NCBI GenBank assembly: GCA_905221605.1 | Contig: CAJNDS010001624.1 | Location: 207,501 to 271,500 of the forward strand | DNA: 64,000 nucleotides | Source: Symbiodinium natans | Taxonomy: Eukaryota > Sar > Dinophyceae > Suessiales > Symbiodiniaceae | Reading direction: 5' to 3' | Part shown: positions 29,042 to 41,170 of the stretch, one piece after another | Numbering within the stretch: the first letter of the stretch is position 1 | How the letters are laid out: every line of letters begins with the position of its first letter | Translations under genes and position numbers: made by a program | Notes under the pieces: generated by a model | The model's database searches: none | Told to the model about the DNA's origin: nothing | What the model saw: only the letters and a program-made list of their open reading frames with translations

Positions 29042-29383
29042 ATTTTCCTGAGGCATCGAGGACGACGGTTCCACGCGAGGCGACAGCTTGGAGGTTCGGG
29101 CCTGCCAAATACTTCAGCTTCTTTCAGCTTAAATATCTTACGGTAGTTACATGGTCCCTGGGTTTAGGGCTCTGTGAAATTTAGGGTCGAAGGAGTCGGA
29201 CCTTTCTTAGGGCTTTGAGGGCTTGAGCGCTCTACTTGCAGACCTGGAACTTCATTCGTGGAGGGCGTTTAGGGTTTAGGGTTAGTAAGTAGGCACATAG
29301 TCTAGTTGTTTAGGGTTTAGGGTTAGGGTTTAGGGTTTAGGGTTTAGGGTTTCGGGTTTAGGGTCTTAGACAGGAGCGTTTGA

Positions 29384-29484
29384 CCAGGATGGGCTATTTG
29401 GCCTTCGAATCCCCATTATCAACACCCTAGAGAGGGCCCTGTTTGCAGGTACCTATAAGGTGTAGTAGCCCATCCTGGTATCTA
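29384..29484. mobile_element. Introner-like element, family J, copy 2
   Basis: TIRs GACCAGGATGGGCTATTTGG and TAGTAGCCCATCCTGGTATC. Ends of this kind recur at about 23868 and 61728. Confidence 0.75.
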
Positions 29485-29485
29485 G

Positions 29486-29590
29486 GCTGCCCAGTAACCA
29501 AGGCTTAAAAAGGGTGCCCTTTTTTGCTTAAAGGGGTTTATAAGGGAACCTAAACCCCCCAAAAGGGAATAAGGGTACTACTGGGCATCC
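29486..29590. mobile_element. Introner-like element, family K
   Basis: TIRs GCTGCCCAGTAACCAAGGC and GGGTACTACTGGGCAT. It abuts the family J element with one or two bases between. Left halves recur at 5497 and 26259. Confidence 0.7.
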
Positions 29591-29714
29591 TAGGTATGAG
29601 TGTCTGCAAATCTTTGGGGTTTCATGCTGCTGCTTTGAGGCCCTGGCCCCCTGTGAGGATGCATTGCTGACAGGAAGCACAAAACCCTAAACCCTAATCC
29701 CTAAACCCTAAACC

Positions 29715-31584
29715 CCCAAGCAGCCTGCATGAACTTCGAGGGGTTGTCCAGCATCCTGATCCAAACCGGCTTCGAGAAGTAGCGCGGCTCCACCGAAGAG
29801 TCCCGGGACACTTTGGCCTATACTGAACTTGGAATCCCCTACAATTCGTGCTGTTTCTTAGGAATCATAGTGCCCAAAAAGTTTTTTTAAAAAACATTTC
29901 CAAGTACCCCAAAGTGGCTACGTAGTGCATGACTTTGCGGCGAAAGGTCTCCCAGTCTGTTGGCCGAACGAACTTCCGCAGGCTGGGCATCCCATCGCCG
30001 TTCTGAGTGCTACGATGATAGTTTAAATGCACTTGTTCCACTTCCTGCTGTGGCTTGGACGTGTCAATCAGGAACATCATGGCGGACAGCTGTGGGATTG
30101 ACTGCAGCAGGCTCGCATGGGCGCAGTCTGAGCCGTTGGACGACGCCGCCTGCGTCGACCGACCGCGCAAGTTTTTGTGGTCCCAGGTACGGTGAAGCAG
30201 TTGTTCGGGAAGTTCCTTGGGCTTCGCATCGGGTATATGCTCTGGCTCCATGTCTTGCTTCATCGCAAGGAGGTGGTAAGGCTTGTCCGAGCCACAAACA
30301 TGTGACAAGCAAACGTGGAACATGTCAACTCCCACGCGAGTGTGGGCTTTACTGAGCAGAGAGACGCGCATGCAAGGAGGTGCACTGCACTCAACCTTGT
30401 GCTGAGACAGACTTGCAGAGGAAGCTGTGAGAAAGTCACTGAATCGGCTATGTTCCAACGGAGAGTCGACAAGCAGCTCGGCAAAGTTCTTGTCCCGGAA
30501 GTCTTCTGTCGAGGAAAGCATGCGGTTCAAGCAGGGGCTGTGGTCCTGGATGTTGAGGTTGCCATCAAGCACGACCTTGGGGACGAAATGAACCCCATAT
30601 GAGGGTCACGCACCCTATTTTATACGAAAATCCCTACAAAGGTATATGAATCCCTAGACCTTTCAGGGTTCATCTAGTAAGGGACTTCTCCATCGCAGAT
30701 GCCCCGCAGCACTTGCCGGAAACCTGTGACCATGGTTTGGGCATCGGCCGACTTGAACTTCACGGCGAAGTTATCTCTCCTTTACTGTTTAGGGTTTAGG
30801 GTTTAGGGTTTGCCAGGTAAGGGGGGCTTGGGGTTTGTAGGGCTCTTACGAGATACTCTTTTTGTTAAAGCTTCCTAACAAATATGCCCGCACCAAAGCA
30901 TGTCCTTAAGAAGGCCCCAGTCTCAAATAGTTTTCCAGCATGAGGCTCAACATGATGCTGCCAATTAACAGGAAGCCCTGGCTGAATGCCAAGCCGTGGA
31001 GGAGGGGAGAGCGGCCGTGAGCCAGCAGATGAGACAGGACTTCTGCGGCGGACATGGCAGCCTGGTTCAGGGTTTAGGGTTTAGGTTTAGGGTTTAGGGT
31101 TTAGGGTTTAGGGTTTAGGGTTTAGGGTTTAGGGTTTAGGGTTTAGGGTTTAGGGTTTGGGTTTAGGGTTTAGGGTTTCGGGTTTAGGGCAGCCTGACCA
31201 CGAATGTGAAGGCGGCTGTCCACATGAACCGCCACCATCGTCACTCGACCCACGGTCTTCAACGTCTGCAAGCAGGTGCCCTCTGGCCCGTGATTCCAGC
31301 GGTTCTCCCAAGCGTCAGCTAGCCCCAGCAGGTACATCAACTCCAGCCAGAGTTTAATCCTCTTGGCCGGCATGGCAATGCAGCCTCTGGCCACCAGGAC
31401 ATGTAATACGTAACCGACCGTCATGACCAAAAAGCTGACAGATGCACCATCAATCGAGAGGTGCATCCCAACAGCAAACAGAAGCGCGTGTTGGAAGAGG
31501 CGTGCGGCGAGAACAAAGTTCTGCTCTGCCAGATCTACCATGGCCTGGAAGGGTCGAGCATTTGTCCACACATACAATTCGGGC
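29715..31584 (-). CDS. Multi-exon dinoflagellate membrane/sensor-like protein
   Basis: Exons on the minus strand: 31584-31194, 31061 to about 30922, 30779-30686, 30575-29908, and probably 29817-29715. The first two are rich in hydrophobic helices (LFQHALLFAVGMHLSI; SFLVMTVGYVLHVLV; GFLLIGSIMLSLML), so the N-terminal part is likely membrane-embedded. The next two give NFAVKFKSADAQTMVTGFRQ..LRGICDGE-VVLDGNLNIQDHSPC and later DMFHVCLSHVCGSDKPYHLL, which I recognise as a layout recurrent in dinoflagellate proteins and reminiscent of PAS-type sensors, but I cannot name the family firmly. Splicing is in frame at the 31193-31062 and 30685-30576 introns; the donor of the second exon and the 3' end are unresolved. 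No start codon was found; the gene should extend upstream of 31584. Confidence 0.6.
29828..29905. mobile_element. Introner-like element, family L, copy 1
   Basis: Left CTTGGAATCCCCTACAATTC, right ACATTTCCAAGTACCCC. Core GCTGTTTCTTAGGAATCATAGT matches 61078-61163. It sits between the fourth and fifth exons of the gene above. Confidence 0.65.
30576..30685 (-). mobile_element. Introner-like element, family H, copy 2, forming an intron
   Basis: The interval between GATGGAGAA| and |GTCGTGCTTGATGG is the family H element almost end to end (GTCCCTTACTAGATGAACCC..GGGGTTCATTTCGTCCCCAAG on the minus strand). Removing it joins ICDGE to VVLDGNL in frame, phase 0, using GT-AG. Confidence 0.75.
31062..31193 (-). 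repeat. Telomeric array occupying a 132-nt intron, with flanking direct repeats
   Basis: TTTAGGG array on the plus strand (CCCTAAA in the coding orientation), about 17 units. GGCAGCCTG occurs at 31056-31064 and again at 31188-31196. On the coding strand the exon ends GGTCAG| before GCTGCCCTAAACCC, and the array ends CTGAACCAG|GCTGCCATG. Splicing as GC-AG rejoins HIRGQ to AAMSAAEVL exactly in frame. Confidence 0.75.
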
Positions 31585-31599
31585 CTAGGGTTTAGGGTT

Positions 31600-32590
31600 T
31601 AGGGTTGTACTCAATAGAGTACCTGTATTCTATGTGGGTTGTTGTCAAAATGCTTGTTCCCGAAATTGACGTTAAATCGGAACTCCCTCGGTGACGCCTT
31701 ATGTCCTGAAGAAAAAGAAGCTGATTGAGATGGAGTAGCAAACGTTACATTTGAAGGATCCAAGCATGATTTCTGCGGACCATTTTTCAGGCGCTGCTGT
31801 CGGACGAGTCGTCACAAGAACTGCTAGTGTTACTGCTACATACTGCTACTGCTGGAGTTCTGGCGCGAGCGAAGGTTTCTCTGGAGGAATGGGCCATGGT
31901 CTGCAAGGGGAGGTTGCGTTGACATTTTGTTAGCGCCGTGCTAGTGCGGCGCTAGCGCAAAACACTGTGCCGGATTTTCAAGATCTGATACTACGACGTG
32001 ATCAACGAAGAAAACAAGCCAGGGGCAGCAAATGTACCAAGTATAACAAGAATATCGTTTCTTTCTTGTCATCGTTTTTCCTAGAAGAACCTCTACAGGG
32101 GCCCCGTCAATTCATAACGAAGAGGCGCGGGGTTATTACACCACCTCGGATGTTGTACGCATATTTCGGGTGGTGTGCCTGGCTGGGCCTTCTCAATCAA
32201 TCTCTGTTGGGTTCGCTTGGTGGTGACATGCGAAATTTGAAATAATGTTTATTGATTTACCTAGCGCGAACCTAGCATTTTCCTAGCGCCACACTGGGGT
32301 TTTAGGGGATCCTCCTCGGTCACGCCTTATCGCAAAGACACGAAAATAGACCGGCCAAACCAATTAATGTAAATTGAAGTAACTGAGCAGACACGCGAAT
32401 TTTGAACGCAACCCATGTGTACAAATATGGTCCAACCCCCCCCCCCCTCCCCCCTGGACCAACCAGTCTTAAGAGACACTGCAATTCAACACTGAAAAGA
32501 GCACATTTTCCGCGTACTAGAGGAAAAGCCACTCATGCAGAAGAAAGTTGAGACACGCTTGCACGCTTGAAAGACCCAGAAGTACATTTA
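31600..32590. other. No confident gene
   Basis: Open frames at 31751-31933 and 31967-32245 (plus) have no recognised domain. A short palindromic word TAGCGCC/GGCGCTA recurs near 31930-31950 and 32285. No telomeric heptamers occur from here to about 36350. Confidence 0.35.
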
Positions 32591-32594
32591 GCAA

Positions 32595-35905
<3,311 letters not shown>

Positions 35906-36350
35906 CGCAGCCCCGCTCGAAGGAGTCGTCAATTTGGGGATTCAGGGTACCATTGCGTCACAAGCATTGTCTTTCTTTTGCCGGTACACCAGATAAATGC
36001 TTAGTAGACCCCAAACCCGAAATTACTAAGTCCTATGAGGACAAGACCGCTGACGGCCTGATCCACGCGCCGAGCCTGTGGATCGGCAATGGGATTTGAT
36101 CTCTGCACCAAGTAGTGCCTCTTCAAAAAGGGTTCGGCTTAGGGGCTTTTAGGGTTCCTGGATGTAGACTGCTACTACAAGCTTTGGGGATTACAGGGGG
36201 TCTGGGAAATCCATGCAGTCGTCTACTTTTTGCTTCAGAACCCCAAAAGAATAAAAAATCATAATCAATACCCCTACAAGGAAGAATAGCTGGCTTCTTT
36301 TGGGGGGTTTGAAGTTTGAAGCAATTGGTAGTAGTAGCGCTAGGGGACAC
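35906..36350. other. Spacer with a diverged family G element at 36222-36334
   Basis: The element has CTACTTTTTGCTTCAGAACC, core CCCCTACAAGGAAGAATAG and GGTAGTAG at the right. No gene is supported in the rest. Confidence 0.5.
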
Positions 36351-36790
36351 CCTAAACCCTAAACCCTAAACCCTAAACCCTAAACACTAAACCCTGAACC
36401 CTAAACCCTAAACCCTGTTCTGGGCCTGTATAGCCAGCAGGCCTGCTGCTGGGCATCCTTACCAGCAAGGACCAGGTGCAGGATCAGCAACACAAGCCTA
36501 GAGGGGCGGGGCTTTTGGAGGTTTAGGGTTTAGGGTTTAGGGTTTAGGGTTTAGGGCTTAGGGTTTAGGGTTGAGGGTTTAGGGTTTAGGGTTTATGTTT
36601 TCGGGCGAGGGGTTTAGTCGAAGAGCCACAGAGGCCCTCCACCAGTTTCCGAAAACTGTCATTGTGAGGTTCGTCTTGTGCGGACTCCATGTGTGCCCCC
36701 CCAAGAGCCCCCAAAAATGACACCCTACACCCTAAACCCTAAACCCTAAACCCTAAACCCTAAACCCTAAACCCTCAACTTGGGATGGCT
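36351..36790. repeat. CCCTAAA, TTTAGGG and CCCTAAA arrays
   Basis: CCCTAAA at 36351-36417, TTTAGGG at 36518-36597, CCCTAAA at 36727-36778, with about 100 bases of unique sequence between blocks. No exon recognised in the spacers. Confidence 0.9.
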
Positions 36791-36843
36791 TATGATGCAA
36801 CCCGGAAGCTCCTAAGTTCTAGAACCTGGGCCTTGGACGTGTG

Positions 36844-36979
36844 CTTGAAGGTTCATGGGTAGATTTAAGTAGAATATAAGTAAGGTAAACCCAAAACCCA
36901 AAACCCTAAAGGTAACCTCTATTATGAACTTAGTTAGGGCACTTATAACGCTGCTTATAACTATCCATTTACCTTCAAG
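36844..36979. mobile_element. Family A element with a small telomeric-like insertion
   Basis: TIRs CTTGAAGGTTCATGGGTAG and CTATCCATTTACCTTCAAG. Inside, CCCAAAACCCAAAACCCTAAA interrupts the usual GGTAAACC/GGTAACC core. Confidence 0.75.
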
Positions 36980-37042
36980 TGCGGGTGGGAGAACTGGGCT
37001 CGTCTGAGGACCTTTGTTATACAGTATCCAGGCATCTATGAA

Positions 37043-37139
37043 GATGTTCCCCCTTGTACTAACAGCCTCCTGAATAGGGACCACAGTACCCCCTGTTGCA
37101 ATTGCTTTTAAGGACCTGTTCGCGTAAGGGGGAGACATT
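37043..37139. mobile_element. Introner-like element, family B, copy 4
   Basis: Left GATGTTCCCCCTTGTACTAA; right CGCGTAAGGGGGAGACATT, more diverged than the other copies. Confidence 0.65.
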
Positions 37140-37316
37140 TTAAGGGTTTAAGGTGGGTTTAGGGTTTAGGGTTGAGGGTTTAGAGTTTAGGGTTTAGGGT
37201 CTCTATCATACTCTAAAGGCGACCCCACCGACACATGACTGCTGCGAAGGCGCAGACCACAAGCTTGCCAAGCCATGGCTCCAAACAAGGGGCGCTAGCT
37301 TGAGCAGCTGCCAGAG

Positions 37317-37495
37317 GTTTAGGGTTTAGGGTTTAGGGTTTAGGGTTTAGGGTTTAGGGCTGCTAGTTTCTTCAGGGGTTCAAGGGGGGGGCCCCTAGTT
37401 ATAGCTAGAGTTCTAACCCTAAGTTGGGTAAAAAGGATCCTAAACAAGGCCAGAAGTCCCTCAAACTATACTTAATATAGTAAGGGACCCCTCCG
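37317..37495. mobile_element. TTTAGGG array followed by a family I-like element
   Basis: Six TTTAGGG units to 37360. From about 37380, GGGGGGGCCCCTAGTTATAG..ACTTAATATAGTAAGGGACCCC is family I-like with inverted ends. Confidence 0.5.
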
Positions 37496-37499
37496 TTTT

Positions 37500-38390
37500 G
37501 GGGCCGAGGAAGAGACTCTGAGGGCACCCCCCAATATCCGTAACCCAAAACGCCTTTCTCCGTGCACCCGGCAGCCCAGAGCTTAACAGTGTAGCAATTT
37601 CAACATCTCACAAGCACATGGTGGAAAACATATACACTAGAAAAAAACAACTAAAGAGTTATCATCTTGCATGGATGAAGACTTGATATGTTTGAAAAAA
37701 CTAAAAAAACTAATAAAAAAGCAGAGTAAATACATAAATGAATGAAAAAATAAATAAATAAATATATATATATATATACACATATGTGGGTTGGACCTTT
37801 ACGTCTTATTTGACGGACTGAGGGCTGCACGCAAAAAAAAGATTTACAATTAAAAGTGTGCTAGAGCTTACATGCCGAGAAGGGGGCTATGCTCTCTAGC
37901 GCCTGATCAAACAACCCCAGCTAAACACCATGCACACATTAGGGTTTAGGGTTTAGGGTTCTTCCGGGCTTGCGTGGTTCATGCCGGCTAGGGTTTCGAC
38001 CCTCCTGAATAGTCCCAAGCCCGCAACTCCTGGTACGCATCAAAGCCCTCAAAGCAACCAAACCCTCAGAACTTCTTACATAAACCCTAAACCCTAAATC
38101 CTACAACCCTAAACCCTCAACTCTAAACCCTAAACCCTAAACCCCCTCCCGCAAAATGCCCAAGACTCAAGCTCCACACACCCCGGGCCCCGGAAGGATG
38201 CCCGGCAGCACCCTTCTTTTCTTTGAAAGTTTAGGGTCTAGGGTCGAGGATCTGAGGCTTATGGTTTAGGGTCTAGAGTCTAGCGCTTACGGTTTCGAGC
38301 TTAGGGCTTAAGGCTTAGGGGCTTAGGGGCTTAGGGTTGAGGGCTGAGGGCTTCGGGTTTAGGGCTTAGGGTTCAGGGTGGTTCTGAAGT
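37500..38390. other. AT-rich spacer, then scattered telomeric heptamers
   Basis: AAATAAATAAATATATATA at 37740-37780; CCCTAAA units at 38085-38140; irregular TTAGGG words at 38225-38385. No gene is supported. The last telomeric heptamer before 46.3 kb is at about 38375. Confidence 0.4.
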
Positions 38391-38989
38391 CTTGAATCTG
38401 GCTTGGCAGGACCTTTTGTTGACGTACCCCTTCCAAGCTCTGGTCAAGGTCTTTCGCCCGCTCGGAAGCTGCATCCCTCGCAAGCTCTGGTTAAAATGCT
38501 CGCCGAAGGTCAAGGCTTTGTAGCTGGGAAGCTGCACCCCTGCCGGGCTCCGGTCGGTCGTCGGGCAGCCGCCGCCTGTTTCCACCTTCGTTGTCAGGCT
38601 CTTCCTCGCGTCCGGTTCGCCTGTCGAAAGCATGCTTGTGCACGAAGCCTTTGGAGTCCGAAGTAGAATCCATGCTTGGGACCTTTGTAAAGAACACCTG
38701 TGCATTACTTTTGTCCTGTCCATAGTTGTTCTATCCAGCACTGCGGAATCGTAATACAGTCAATTGTGCGGCCGAGCTGCGACCAAATGTCTCCAAGACA
38801 CTCTTCAAGCTGCCTCGCGAGAACTCAGAAGCCTTCTACCGTCTTCTACCCACTTGAAACGACTCGGGTTCTTGCACGACTTATTCTCTAGCCGCTACAA
38901 AAAGAACACTGCTCTTCGGAAAGGCTGCCAGAGGAGGCTTTCGGGCCGGTTGCTGTGCTCGCGCACAGACTCATCTCGGCCGCACCTCA

Positions 38990-39285
38990 GTTTCTTCTTC
39001 AGGAAATCAATCTAGCAAGTACGGAGAAGCAACGGCCGTCAAGAAGCTAGTCTCCGATCGCAAAGGGGTTTTCACGCTGCCCAACGCCATACAGAGCGAG
39101 TCCTTGACTGACATTCAGAATCTGCTTGCGAAAAAAAAGTCAGAAGCTGCCTGCGATAAATAGAGACAACTGTTGCGAGAAGACATGATGTTTGAGACCA
39201 AGAAACTGCAAGAGAAAGATCAGCGGAAGGAGAGGTTGCTTTCAAGTTCTTTCAAGCTCAAGCCGAAACTGCGCGGTATGATCAC

Positions 39286-39288
<3 letters not shown>
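38990..39288 (+). pseudogene. Coding block with in-frame TAG, family unknown
   Basis: A strong acceptor (GTTTCTTCTTCAG|GAAATC) opens a frame reading NQSSKYGEATAVKKLVSDRK then GVFTLPNAIQSESLTDIQNL then LAKKKSEAACDK, a TAG at about 39161, then [20 protein letters not shown] then [18 protein letters not shown] up to a good donor (GCGCG|GTATGATC). The charged, helix-like sequence on both sides of the stop suggests one original exon. Either it is a pseudogene or the stop belongs to an intron I did not resolve. The region has ordinary splice signals and no telomeric repeats or introner-like elements. Confidence 0.4.
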
Positions 39289-39447
<159 letters not shown>

Positions 39448-39520
39448 GCCTGCGCGTTCCTCGCGTGTGCATCTGTCACGCACACCTCTCACACCTAGTG
39501 AAAATTGCAAGTACACATCT

Positions 39521-39790
39521 GCAGTGTTCTCTGAACCTCGGCGTCCAGCTGCTAATGCCTTCGTGGATCTACAGTCATTGAACAAGCAGACTCTTCTTCT
39601 CTCGCATTAACTGTTACTGCTAAAGCGCTTATTTGTCTTCAGCAAGACTCTTTAGAAGCTTGCACTTTGGAATCAGATATCAGTGAATTCAGACTGGCAT
39701 CTACACTGTTTCTTTTACATTGGGGCTGTGCGAAACTGAGGCCGTGTAGCTTCGTCTGGAGGAAAACATACTTCCTGAGCAGCTTGGCTT
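39521..39790 (+). pseudogene. Further plus-strand coding blocks
   Basis: After ATCTGCAG| the frame reads [20 protein letters not shown] then QTLLLSH. After TTTGTCTTCAG| another reads QDSLEACTLESDISEFRLAS then TLFLLHWGCAKLRPC. Both have plausible acceptors; the donor of the first block is missing, so the gene may be broken. Confidence 0.3.
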
Positions 39791-40218
39791 AGCCTTGGCT
39801 CAAGTACTTGGCTGTAGGACACCACGCTTTATCGTAATGGTCCCAGCGCCAGCCTACGCAGAAATGCCTCGATGCACCCACGGGATGGTTTTCATCGGGC
39901 TTCACGAAGGAAGATATCAAGCGAGCAGGACCCCCAAGACTATACTCCATGTGCACCAGCTTTCCAGTCTTGAGGGTGTCTACGCGAACTACTGTGCCCG
40001 TCAGCCTCTCAAAGCGATCAACATCAGACAACTCGCGCGGCTCCTTTCGACCTAACACGACGATGGAGCGAGGACAAAATATGGCGTTTCTCAAGCACGT
40101 AAACAAGCGACGCCGGCCTTCGAGGTAATTGATGGCCTTTCCGATGCGTTGATGCAGAGTCTCTTCCGTGTTGGGAAGGAGCTCCAGGGCCTTGTTGAAA
40201 ATGCTCCGGTGCTTTATT
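39789..40218 (-). CDS. Unidentified protein fragment, minus strand
   Basis: Open for about 140 codons: KHRSIFNKALELLPNTEETL then HQRIGKAINYLEGRRRLFTC then LRNAIFCPRSIVVLGRKEPR, SDVDRFERLTGTVVRVDTLK, TGKLVHMEYSLGGPARLISS and so on to a TAA/TGA near 39789. Residue balance is globular and non-repetitive. The overlapping frame at 40218-40368 (KWTETVGANRTELRIPSDWF, GRQLAPVTLGLFDEAGHAGA) could be an upstream exon joined near CTTGGAG|GTTAAATAAAG or by a frameshift. No family recognised. Confidence 0.45.
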
Positions 40219-40369
40219 TAACCTCCAAGAAGCACCTGCGTGTCCCGCCTCATCAAATAAACCCAAGGTCACCGGAGCAAGCTGCCGCCCGAACCAGTCG
40301 GACGGTATGCGAAGCTCGGTCCGGTTCGCACCCACAGTTTCAGTCCACTTAGCCTTGCACCAAAACACT

Positions 40370-41170
40370 CTTAACCATCACCAAGAAGTGCCAGGACTTG
40401 CTACTATCTCACCTGGATCATTTGCAGAAGGAAGCTCTGCTGTTCCAGAATAGTCTTGCTGCACTTTACAGACCTTAGAAGAGCAAAGACGCTATCTCTG
40501 TCTCTTCAAGAGACTTTCGGGCTCTCACAGATCACCCAACGCCAAAACTGCTACGCATGAACTGCTACCTTGCACTCGCAAACAAATTATGCGGTCAACA
40601 TGCTTGGCCCAATTTGCGAGTCGCTGGTGCCATTCGTGCAGAAGAGCAAGCAGAACGACCCGAAAGTCGATCCACAGCTCTTCTGCCCTCGGCAGCCAGT
40701 CCTCCACATTGCGTGTTGGTCGAGAGGATGTGGACGGCTCCGGGACCTAAGAACACGCAACAACACAACAGTCTTCAGGCTGTATCAATTGCATTTCAAC
40801 AAGATGCCGACCGAGTTCGTGGAGTTGCCCGCCTGCTGACGCTGCCGCCCAGACTTACCTCCCCGCCTCGCAAAACAACAACAGAAGAGCAAGCGTGCTC
40901 AAGTTCTTTGGTTTTACAGGGACTCGCCTTTTTCCCGTCCAGGAAACCCTCTGGGGCATGGCGTCTTCTACTTTCTGCTTGGCAGGATGCGGCTGCGCGT
41001 TCTCAAGCTTCCCTCCAAAACAGCAAGCGCGCGCTCCTACTTTCTACAATGAAACTTCATTGACTAGCATGATTGGTCCGGTCATTTTAGGATTACGAAA
41101 CTCTGAAGGCTCGCGACCCAAAGCACAAGCTTCCAAAGAATCTTGATGAACCCAGGTTATTCGGTTTGTC
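40370..41170 (+). CDS. Plus-strand exon candidates, family unknown
   Basis: Readable blocks include KKCQDLLLSHLDHLQKEALL then FQNSLAALYRP (from about 40380), and a short exon 41091-41155 with canonical borders: CATTTTAG|GATTACG..GAACCCAG|GTTATTC, reading DYETLKARDPKHKLPKNLDE then P. Between them three frames overlap and I cannot choose. The splice signals here are ordinary GT-AG with polypyrimidine tracts, unlike the heptamer-bounded exons elsewhere. Confidence 0.35.

Noticed and set aside
29960-30602. Plus-strand open frames of 95-131 codons
   Set aside because: Shadows of the minus-strand membrane/sensor-like gene.
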